Assembly: GCA_944391545.1 (NCBI GenBank)
Contig: CALXTZ010000087.1
Span: 1 to 5,531 of the forward strand
Length of the DNA: 5,531 nt
Direction of reading: 5' to 3'
Origin: an uncultured Alphaproteobacteria bacterium
GTDB lineage: Bacteria; Pseudomonadota; Alphaproteobacteria; CAAHEQ01; UBA3637
The notes below the pieces were generated by a model. That model made no database searches, was not told the DNA's origin, and was given only the letters and a program-made list of their open reading frames with translations. Position numbers and translations under genes: made by a program. Below, piece by piece: positions 1 to 4,397 of the stretch. Numbering within the stretch: position 1 is the stretch's first letter; each line of letters begins with the position of its first letter.

Positions 1-159
1 GTGCCGGGCTGCAACAGGGGCTTTATCGGAGCAGATACCGCTGTTTTTTTTGATTATTTCGGTTTAAAGCCGGAAGAAAAAGAAAACCGTATTTTTTTAT
101 TGACAAGGAAAATAAATCCCGATAGGATACCCGCATATCGGGCGGTTAGCTCAGCTGGC
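1..159 (+). CDS. possible 3' end of an unidentified gene, cut by window start
   Basis: Frame 1 is open from the first base to a TAG at 157-159, giving about 52 residues with a mixed, protein-like composition (for example FFDYFGLKPEEKENRIFLL). I do not recognise a family. The frame runs through the tRNA promoter and ends inside the D-arm of tRNA-Val, which is unusual, so the open stretch may be chance. Frames 2 and 3 stop at about 66 and 53, and either could hold the true gene end. Upstream sequence would decide. Confidence 0.28.
100..128 (+). promoter_or_regulatory. sigma-70-type promoter of tRNA-Val
   Basis: A perfect -35 TTGACA (100-105) is followed after 17 bp by TAGGAT (123-128), matching four of six consensus -10 bases. 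Transcription would start near 135, a few bases before the tRNA. The stretch just after the -10 (ACCCGC) is GC-rich, as is common at stable-RNA promoters under stringent control. The tRNA therefore appears to have its own promoter. Confidence 0.75.
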
Positions 160-216
160 TAGAGCATCTCGTTTACACCGAGAGGGTCAGGAGTTCGAAT
201 CTCTTACCGCCTACCA
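140..216 (+). tRNA. tRNA-Val (anticodon UAC)
   Basis: A complete cloverleaf can be folded by hand. The acceptor stem is 140-146 with 206-212; its first pair is a G-U wobble. The D-arm starts with GCTC at 149. The anticodon stem is TCTCG (167-171) with CGAGA (179-183), and the loop is TTTACAC with anticodon TAC at 174-176. The variable loop is GGGTC. The T-arm is AGGAG / TTCGAAT / CTCTT (189-205). The discriminator is A213 and the CCA (214-216) is encoded. UAC reads GUA/GUG valine codons. The promoter lies just upstream and the terminator begins seven bases after the CCA. Confidence 0.97.
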
Positions 217-222
217 ACAAAT

Positions 223-252
223 AAATCCCTGCCAAAGTGGCGGGGATTTTTT
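223..252 (+). terminator. intrinsic terminator of tRNA-Val
   Basis: The stem AATCCCTGCC (224-233) pairs with GGCGGGGATT (239-248) over ten pairs, one of them T-G, around the loop AAAGT. A run of six T ends at 252. It starts seven bases after the tRNA CCA. Confidence 0.88.
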
Positions 253-376
253 GTGGGGAGCGTGGGAAGAGGCCGAACGACTGATACGGACGTATGTCCG
301 TCAAGCGTTTGCTCGCGTCAGCGGAAAGGAACCCGCTTGCGGGAATGACAATCTCTTATAAGCCTACCAGCAAATA

Positions 377-405
377 AATCCCTGCCAAAGTAGCGGGGAT
401 TTTTT
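377..405 (+). terminator. duplicated terminator hairpin, repeat unit 2
   Basis: This is the copy of the tRNA terminator in the second tandem unit. A G-to-A change (AGCGGGG instead of GGCGGGG) loses the innermost pair, leaving a nine-pair stem and a T-run. It could act as a back-up terminator for readthrough from tRNA-Val. Confidence 0.65.
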
Positions 406-528
406 ATTGGGAGTTGGGAAGAGGCCGAACGACTGATACGGACGTATGTCCGTCAAGCGTTTGCTCGCATCAGCGGAAAGGAACCCGCTTGCGGGAATGA
501 CAATCTCTTATAAGCCTACCAACAAATA

Positions 529-557
529 AATCCCTGCCAAAGTAGCGGGGATTTTTT
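529..557 (+). terminator. duplicated terminator hairpin, repeat unit 3
   Basis: The third copy of the hairpin has the same G-to-A change as unit 2, a nine-pair stem and six T at 552-557. The shared change suggests units 2 and 3 arose from each other after diverging from unit 1. Confidence 0.65.
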
Positions 558-715
558 ATTGGGAGTTGGGAAGAGGCCGAACGACTGATACGGACGGATG
601 TCCGTCAAGCGTTGGCTCGCGTAGCGGAAAGGAACCCGCTTGCGGGAATGACAATGCCACAGAAGAGATTTCCTCTCTCCTTGCAAACAGATAGGAAAGA
701 ACCTATTTCTTTATC

Positions 716-844
716 ATGAAAATAATATTTGCTCTTTTAACTTTTATCATGGCATCAGCCCTCTTCTTCTTTTTCTTTGAAGCGGAAAAGAAAGCCTATG
801 TTCAGTTTGATTGGGCGCCGACGGTCGTTGTGCCAAATGGTTAA
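716..844 (+). CDS. possible 42-residue single-pass membrane peptide
   Basis: ATG at 716 opens 42 codons ending at TAA 842-844. The product starts MKIIFALLTF and has a hydrophobic helix at about residues 3-21, including five consecutive Phe, then a charged EAEKK and a short polar tail ending VVVPNG. A Lys before the helix and charge after it fit a small inner-membrane protein. Translation signals are weak: the purine-rich AGGAAAG (693-699) is about 16 bases from the ATG and lies within a possible ATAGG/CCTAT hairpin (691-706). I recognise no family. It may be a real small gene or chance. Confidence 0.38.
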   Translation: MKIIFALLTFIMASALFFFFFEAEKKAYVQFDWAPTVVVPNG

Positions 845-860
845 AAAGGATAGAAACGCG

Positions 861-888
861 GACGGGCTGCTTTTAAATGCAGCCCGTC
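861..888. terminator. strong hairpin between convergent genes, no T-run
   Basis: A perfect ten-pair inverted repeat, GACGGGCTGC (861-870) and GCAGCCCGTC (879-888), surrounds an eight-base loop. It lies 17 bp after the small ORF at 716-844 and downstream of the minus-strand lectin-like gene, so it could end transcripts from both sides. Neither strand has an immediate T-run, so it may instead be a 3'-end stabiliser or a partner of Rho-dependent termination. Confidence 0.5.
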
Positions 889-890
889 AA

Positions 891-940
891 GTCCCAATCC
901 GCCCTTGAAAGGGACGGATTGAAGGTATAAAAGCTGGGAC
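891..940. other. nested hairpin at the 3' end of the lectin-like gene
   Basis: AATCCG (896-901) pairs with CGGATT (915-920), and CCCT (902-905) with AGGG (910-913), leaving one bulged A. An outer GTCCCA (891-896) can pair with TGGGAC (935-940), sharing one base with the inner stem. It lies immediately downstream of the minus-strand stop at 946. No T-run follows on either strand, so its role (terminator or mRNA 3' stabiliser) is uncertain. Confidence 0.4.
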
Positions 941-945
941 AACCG

Positions 946-1344
946 CTACCAACACAGGGCGTAGTAGCTGCTCGTACGATCGCGGTAGTTGGTCACACTC
1001 GCCGAAGAGAGATGAACGTTAAAGGCAAGAGTGGAACCGTAGGGAATGGCTGACCAGACGTATTGGTTTTCAGAAAAAACCCCGACCAAATTCAAACACT
1101 TACCTGCCCCAAAATTCCCGTCCCATTTGTGCGTTTCATCAATGTCACACATTTGCTCCATCGTCGCCAAAGTCCGTCCTTGGGCTTCGCACCACGCAAA
1201 CGCCGTATACCAGTTCATCGAAACATTACTTTTGCAATAAACGTGGCCGTTTTTACCCGTGATTTCCGTCCCTTCCGCACATGCCGCATACCCATGCGTT
1301 GCCGCCAACAAACTCAAAACAATTAACCATACAATCTTCTTCAT
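946..1344 (-). CDS. small secreted protein with C-type-lectin-like pattern
   Basis: This 132-residue protein has a clear signal peptide: MKK, a hydrophobic core to about residue 16, and a likely cut after the Ala at 20. The mature part has six Cys (22, 37, 52, 66, 83, 131), enough for three disulphides. Residues 44-61 (W..AFAWCEAQGRTLAT) match the first helix of C-type-lectin-like folds; YVWSA at 95-99 and the terminal YYALCW resemble later core strands. The classical calcium/sugar motifs (EPN, WND) are not seen, so sugar binding is unproven. The start is supported by GAAGGAG six bases upstream. It lies 18 bp downstream of the prepilin-like gene on the same strand, implying one operon and a role at the surface or periplasm. 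Confidence 0.88.
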   Translation of the reverse strand: MKKIVWLIVLSLLAATHGYAACAEGTEITGKNGHVYCKSNVSMNWYTAFAWCEAQGRTLATMEQMCDIDETHKWDGNFGAGKCLNLVGVFSENQYVWSAIPYGSTLAFNVHLSSASVTNYRDRTSSYYALCW

Positions 1345-1362
1345 TTTATTCTCCTTCTTTTT

Positions 1363-2700
1363 TTATTCCACCGGACAGACCAAAGGTGACGTTTTATTCA
1401 ATGCCAAGCACACGCCGTACAATAAATCCGCTCCCTCGGCCGGCAACGTATTGCACGTGTCGCTTGACCAATTCAATCGGCAATATTGATTATCATCACA
1501 AGAACGACGCGCCCAAACCGACGGCACGATGTTTTCTTCATACTGGCGGCATTGGCTGTAAGAGGTAGACAGCGTCGCACACCGTCCGTAAATCGTCGGT
1601 GCCCCCTCGGCCGGAAGAGCACTGCCACAATCCGCGTCCGTCCATCGTAAAATACAATATTGACCGGATGGGCAGCTTTCCGTTTGTGTCAGGGTCGGCG
1701 TTGCATTTTCCTCATGTTGGCGGCATTGGTTGTAAGAGGTAGACAGCGTCGCACACCGTCCGTAAAGGGTCGGGGCACCCTCGGCCGGAAGAGCACTGCC
1801 ACAATCCGTATCCGTCCACCGCAAAATACAATATTGACCAGACGGGCAAGTCCTTCCCGCCGTCAAAGAGGCCGTGCGTTCATTGTCCGCCGATACGGTT
1901 TCAGAAAAAGTATAGCTGCATTCGGCATAATATCCCCCACCGATCGGTTCTTGATAGGTATACGCGCAATCGGCATAATACCCGTTGCCGGATGGCGGTT
2001 CGTACGCATACACGCAAAACCCTTGACCCGGAACACATGACGTGCCGTTAAAGTAATAATCCTCCGGACAATAACAAAAACCATTCCATTCCCCGTTCGC
2101 TGTCACACAACAATATTCATCCGTAATGTCTTCAATTTCTTTCACAACGGGGCAAATGATTTCCTCGCAATTCCCGTTTTCCGTTTTTACGTATCCAAAA
2201 TCACAAACACATCCGGCGTTTAAATAACACGTTCCGTGTTCAGGACACATACAACCGATGTCCTTTCCATACGCAAAAACCATTGTGTTATCCCTGTCTG
2301 AACACGAGGTGAATTCAACGTAATCTTGTGCTTCCCCCGACCAATCCAACAAAACAAACGAACTGTCCTGTATCATTTGGTACACAATTTTACAAACCGA
2401 AGAACGAACGCCATCGACCCTCACCAAATCCGTTCGTTTTCCCGACGCGGTTTCTTGCCTCTCCGTTTCGATGAACAGACCGCTTTCCGGCGTAAACAAA
2501 ATCGGATAATTTCCGACAGCTCGTTCTTGTTCCGACGCATCCATATAGGCCAGCGATACATCCGACAAAATTCGATTGGCCATCACTTTGTTGCGCGCAT
2601 AAATAAACCCGGCCAAAGCCGTTATCACCAAAACCGCGATAATCGCCAATACGGCCAGTTGCTCCAACAGCGTCCGGCCCGATTGGGCGTGACGCGACAA
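1363..2700 (-). CDS. type IV prepilin-like Cys-rich repeat protein
   Basis: About 445 residues from a TTG start at 2700, chosen because it gives an eight-residue basic leader (MSRHAQSG) just before a prepilin peptidase site. Cleavage after Gly8 would give mature RTLLE with Glu at +5, then a hydrophobic helix to about residue 31. The tail is exported: paired-Cys, EGF-like stretches at about 150-178 and 197-222, a Tyr-rich block with repeated YYA(D/E)C at 228-267, and three 58-residue-period repeats at 284-341, 342-399 and 400-445. The likely role is a pseudopilin or minor pilin, or an adhesin anchored by a pilin helix. The start is uncertain: CGGAGGT (2719-2725) is 18 bases upstream of TTG, too far for normal spacing, and the frame stays open to 3108 with a GTG at 2979. 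It leads the operon with the lectin-like gene. Confidence 0.82.
   Translation of the reverse strand: MSRHAQSGRTLLEQLAVLAIIAVLVITALAGFIYARNKVMANRILSDVSLAYMDASEQERAVGNYPILFTPESGLFIETERQETASGKRTDLVRVDGVRSSVCKIVYQMIQDSSFVLLDWSGEAQDYVEFTSCSDRDNTMVFAYGKDIGCMCPEHGTCYLNAGCVCDFGYVKTENGNCEEIICPVVKEIEDITDEYCCVTANGEWNGFCYCPEDYYFNGTSCVPGQGFCVYAYEPPSGNGYYADCAYTYQEPIGGGYYAECSYTFSETVSADNERTASLTAGRTCPSGQYCILRWTDTDCGSALPAEGAPTLYGRCATLSTSYNQCRQHEENATPTLTQTESCPSGQYCILRWTDADCGSALPAEGAPTIYGRCATLSTSYSQCRQYEENIVPSVWARRSCDDNQYCRLNWSSDTCNTLPAEGADLLYGVCLALNKTSPLVCPVE
1366..1851 (-). repeat. three 174-bp coding repeats in the prepilin-like gene
   Basis: Copies are 1678-1851, 1504-1677 and 1366-1503 (last one shortened). 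Copies 1 and 2 share CPSGQYCILRWTD, CGSALPAEGAPT and YGRCATLSTSY with almost no changes, and the DNA at 1557-1592 is identical to 1731-1766. Copy 3 keeps Cys spacing, LPAEGA and YG but has otherwise diverged. Copies 1 and 2 therefore look like a recent in-frame duplication. Confidence 0.93.
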
Positions 2701-2912
2701 TAGGGCGCGGGGATGCGAACCTCCGATATTGTGTTCAGGCTCCGGCCACGCCGAAATTCTTCGGGCGCGCGGCGCGGCTGGGGGAAAAGCGGTTTCTGTC
2801 GCACGAACAAAACTTTTCGGTGCGGCGAAGGAAAAAGAAAAATGCCCCATGCAATCCGATTGTTCCGAACGGCCAATTCGACATTGGGAAGACATCCCAA
2901 ACGGCATCGACC

Positions 2913-2952
2913 ATCGGCGGGGCGAAGGGGTACGGGGGTGCGCCCCGCCGAT
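2913..2952. repeat. 12-bp perfect GC-rich inverted repeat
   Basis: ATCGGCGGGGCG (2913-2924) and CGCCCCGCCGAT (2941-2952) form a perfect 12-pair stem around a 16-base loop. A smaller hairpin, TTGGGA/TCCCAA (2884-2900), is beside it. On the minus strand both would fold in the 5' leader of the prepilin transcript and could slow transcription or translation. No T-run follows, so it is not a standard terminator. Confidence 0.8.
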
Positions 2953-3047
2953 ATGAAAGGCAACCTCCCGCTGCGCCACACGGTTCTGTTGATTAATTTG
3001 ATTTTTGTGTTGTTTTTCCGGATGCTGAAAACCCTTTTGAACAATTA

Positions 3048-3061
3048 GGATCGATTGATCC
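3048..3061. repeat. short palindrome GGATC-GATT-GATCC
   Basis: Five-base arms around a four-base centre, with two GATC sites eight bases apart. It sits about 20 bp from the poly-C run in the prepilin leader. It could be a protein or methylation site, but chance is possible. Confidence 0.4.
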
Positions 3062-3076
3062 GCTTGACAGAAAGAG

Positions 3077-3151
3077 CTATACCCCCCCCCCCCCGACAGA
3101 GGAAGTTTTTACAATTAAATTATCTTTATTTTTCATGCACTTATTCATCAT
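3077..3151 (-). CDS. short ORF entering the poly-G run, out of frame with prepilin
   Basis: ATG at 3151 (others at 3148 and 3136) opens a 24-codon ORF, MMNKCMKNKDN onward, that reads through GTC and four GGG codons of the G13 run, then GTA and TAG (3079-3077). With one G fewer (12, or 9 or 15) the same reading joins TAT-AGC and continues without a stop to the prepilin stop at 1363. A candidate promoter lies ~50 bp upstream. No convincing Shine-Dalgarno is present (only CGAAG about 10-12 bases before the ATG). I treat it as a possible 5' part of a phase-variable gene, currently in the OFF frame. Confidence 0.3.
   Translation of the reverse strand: MMNKCMKNKDNLIVKTSSVGGGGV
3082..3094. repeat. 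homopolymer of 13 C (13 G on the minus strand)
   Basis: Thirteen consecutive C lie in an otherwise AT-rich intergenic region between divergent operons. Runs this long slip during replication and are classic phase-variation tracts. Its position relative to reading frames and a TATAGC box (3081-3076, minus) suggests an effect on the prepilin operon. Length may also be affected by sequencing or assembly error. Confidence 0.97.
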
Positions 3152-3203
3152 TTTGTTGTCGCTTCGATAATTTATTCGTTTGTACTTTTTTACATAAAAA
3201 CAG

Positions 3204-3232
3204 ATTTTATACCAAAAAGAATTGGAATGCAA
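3204..3232 (-). promoter_or_regulatory. candidate minus-strand promoter of the prepilin operon
   Basis: On the minus strand, TTGCAT (3232-3227) is followed after 17 bp by TAAAAT (3209-3204), five of six matches to the -10 consensus but only three of six at -35. Transcription would start near 3197, about 45 bases before ATG 3151. Placement in AT-rich DNA makes a chance match possible. Confidence 0.42.
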
Positions 3233-3260
3233 AAGAAAAAATTTGTTTTCAAGGATTTTC

Positions 3261-3288
3261 TTGACTTCCCCGAAACCGGCTTTAAGAT
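3261..3288 (+). promoter_or_regulatory. promoter of the outer-membrane protein gene
   Basis: TTGACT (3261-3266) is separated by 16 bp from TAAGAT (3283-3288). The predicted start near 3295 leaves a leader of about 23 bases carrying the ribosome site AAGGAG (3306-3311). The AT-rich DNA upstream could help promoter strength. Confidence 0.62.
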
Positions 3289-3317
3289 AAGCATATGATT
3301 TTATGAAGGAGACCGAT

Positions 3318-4094
3318 ATGAAATACTTTTTATTGACTGCCCTTTTGATGGCTTTCCCGTTGTCCGCCGCAGCGGAAATCACGCACCCTTTTTACCTGGC
3401 GCCGGTCGGCAAAACAGCTTCCGATACACGGTTTGCTTATGAAAAATTCCATGTAAAAGACATGGTCAACGGATTTGCCGATTACCGCACGCGCGACATA
3501 ATCGTTTCACAAAATTTCAGCTACGGAATTGCGCCGAAAGTCGCTGTCGAAGCACAAATTTCCAATGCGTGGAATCGCTTGAAATACGACGGCACGTCCG
3601 TTTCGGACGGGGAAGACACCAACATCGATTGGCAAATGGGCGCTACGTACGATTTATATCGTCAAAACGATTTTTATGCTCAAGCACGCGTGCTTTACGT
3701 CCAAAAAGAAACACATCATGATAAAGGTGCTTACAAAGCCTTTAACGCCTTATTGAAAGGCGGATACGATTTTGGGTTTATCCTGCCCTATGCGTCGGCC
3801 TTTGTCGAAGTCCCGATCGCCATGAGCAAATACGCTGACAACAATCCCAAATATGACGCTGCCGTCGGGCTTTACAAAAAAACCGGCCCTATTGCTTTGG
3901 ATGCCGCCATGCATTACCACTATGACGAACTTTGGGAATCTAAAAAATGGTATGCCGAAACGGCTTTATATGCGTATGTTCTGCCGAATGCCGCTGTCGG
4001 AACTTTCTTTTCATACACATTCGAAGACAACGGCCAAAATAATGCACACGGCGACGGTCACACCATCGGCGTTGTCTTTAAAACCGAATTTTAA
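3318..4094 (+). CDS. outer-membrane beta-barrel protein
   Basis: A 258-residue protein. The start at 3318 is preferred over the ATG at 3303 because AAGGAG ends six bases before it and the product begins directly with a signal peptide (MKYFLLTALLMAFPLSAAA, cut likely after Ala19). The mature part alternates short amphipathic segments rich in Tyr, Phe, Ala and Gly with polar turns (for example TNIDWQMGATYDLY at 101-114 and AETALYAYVLP at 213-223). The last segment ends GVVFKTEF, with the C-terminal Phe typical of proteins inserted by the BAM complex. I count roughly 10-12 possible strands by eye. The substrate or ligand cannot be read from sequence. It is a single-gene unit with its own promoter and terminator, divergent from the prepilin operon. 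Confidence 0.83.
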   Translation: MKYFLLTALLMAFPLSAAAEITHPFYLAPVGKTASDTRFAYEKFHVKDMVNGFADYRTRDIIVSQNFSYGIAPKVAVEAQISNAWNRLKYDGTSVSDGEDTNIDWQMGATYDLYRQNDFYAQARVLYVQKETHHDKGAYKAFNALLKGGYDFGFILPYASAFVEVPIAMSKYADNNPKYDAAVGLYKKTGPIALDAAMHYHYDELWESKKWYAETALYAYVLPNAAVGTFFSYTFEDNGQNNAHGDGHTIGVVFKTEF

Positions 4095-4113
4095 ACGAGT
4101 CGATTCTTCAAAT

Positions 4114-4143
4114 ACCCCTGCTTTCCGGCAGGGGTCTTTTTTT
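4114..4143 (+). terminator. intrinsic terminator after the barrel gene
   Basis: ACCCCTGC (4114-4121) pairs perfectly with GCAGGGGT (4128-4135) around a six-base loop, followed by C and seven T. It begins 19 bases after the stop codon. Confidence 0.93.
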
Positions 4144-4295
4144 ATATTTTAACAAAAAAACTCAACTATTAATATATACTGCTTATCCCGCATTTATATA
4201 ATTCATTTATTTTATTTCAATATGTTATTTTAATAAAAATATATGTTCATGTGCATAAACCGCTATTTTATATCTTAATTCAGCTAAACCGAAAG

Positions 4296-4324
4296 TTGAC
4301 TTTTTTAACTTTAGAATGTATCGT
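4296..4324 (+). promoter_or_regulatory. candidate promoter of the radical SAM operon
   Basis: TTGACT (4296-4301), the same -35 as the barrel gene, is followed after 17 bp by TATCGT (4319-4324), four of six -10 matches. The predicted start near 4331 leaves a ~67-base leader. The -35 lies within an AAAGTT/AACTTT inverted repeat (4292-4312) that could be an operator. The ~145 bp between the preceding terminator and this site are AT-rich and show no gene. Confidence 0.5.
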
Positions 4325-4397
4325 TAAATCCAGTTTCTACGAATAGGTGTAACACTTGTTTGGCAGAAGCGATAAAAAAACTGAAGAGGAATACCAG

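Larger units (their letters stand above)
199..653 (+). repeat. three ~152-bp tandem repeats containing the tRNA 3' end
   Basis: Units are about 199-350, 351-502 and 503-653. Each begins with the last ~20 bases of tRNA-Val (intact in unit 1). Units 2 and 3 carry a changed version in which ACCGCCTACCA becomes ATAAGCCTACCA. Then come a terminator-type hairpin, a conserved spacer with the stem ACGGAC/GTCCGT, and a CCCGC/GCGGG hairpin ending in GGGAATGACA. Units 2 and 3 are nearly identical. Unit 1 differs mainly after its T-run and in the tRNA part. In unit 3 the ACGGAC hairpin loop changes from GTAT to GGAT with the stem intact. No coding potential is evident. Confidence 0.95.
2701..3108 (-). 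other. GC-rich, stop-free leader upstream of the prepilin gene
   Basis: This ~400-bp stretch between the preferred prepilin start and the next in-frame stop (TAA, 3111-3109) has no stop in the prepilin frame. Its translation is rich in Pro, Arg, Ser and His and shows no domain, and several other frames are also open, so GC-rich composition may explain the openness. The only conventional in-frame starts are a GTG at 2979 and weak internal ATGs, none with a Shine-Dalgarno site. It contains hairpins at 2884-2900 and 2913-2952 and ends in the poly-C/poly-G run. It could be a long regulatory leader, an N-terminal extension made only after a frame switch, or a recombined segment. Confidence 0.5.

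Noticed and set aside
199..653. CRISPR array or integrated mobile element at the tRNA
   Set aside because: Only three long near-identical units without short repeats separated by unique spacers, and no integrase or cargo gene. A tandem duplication fits better.
2701..2979. GTG 2979 as the prepilin start (538 residues)
   Set aside because: No Shine-Dalgarno, and it puts ~100 non-protein-like residues before the prepilin cleavage site. TTG 2700 gives a normal short basic leader, though its own ribosome site is poorly spaced, so this remains open.
2625..3044. 139-codon minus-strand ORF in another frame
   Set aside because: It overlaps the prepilin helix coding region out of frame, where the prepilin motif is far more convincing.
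2713..3048. 111-codon plus-strand ORF in the GC-rich leader
   Set aside because: It lies antisense to the prepilin leader, has an Arg/Pro-rich sequence, no good ribosome site, and overlaps several other open frames caused by GC-rich composition.
3064..3092. plus-strand promoter starting at TTGACA 3064
   Set aside because: At the proper 16-18 bp spacing the -10 position falls within the C run; TACAAT at 3110 is 40 bp away, too far.
3303..3317. upstream ATG 3303 for the barrel gene
   Set aside because: It would include the AAGGAG ribosome site within the coding sequence; ATG 3318 has ideal spacing and starts the signal peptide directly.
3077..3382. 101-residue minus-strand ORF from ATG 3382
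   Set aside because: Its 5' part is antisense to the barrel gene promoter and signal peptide. Only the part from about 3151 is considered possible.
4356..4397. TTG 4356 start for the radical SAM gene
   Set aside because: No ribosome site; ATG 4398 has AGAGGA at good spacing.
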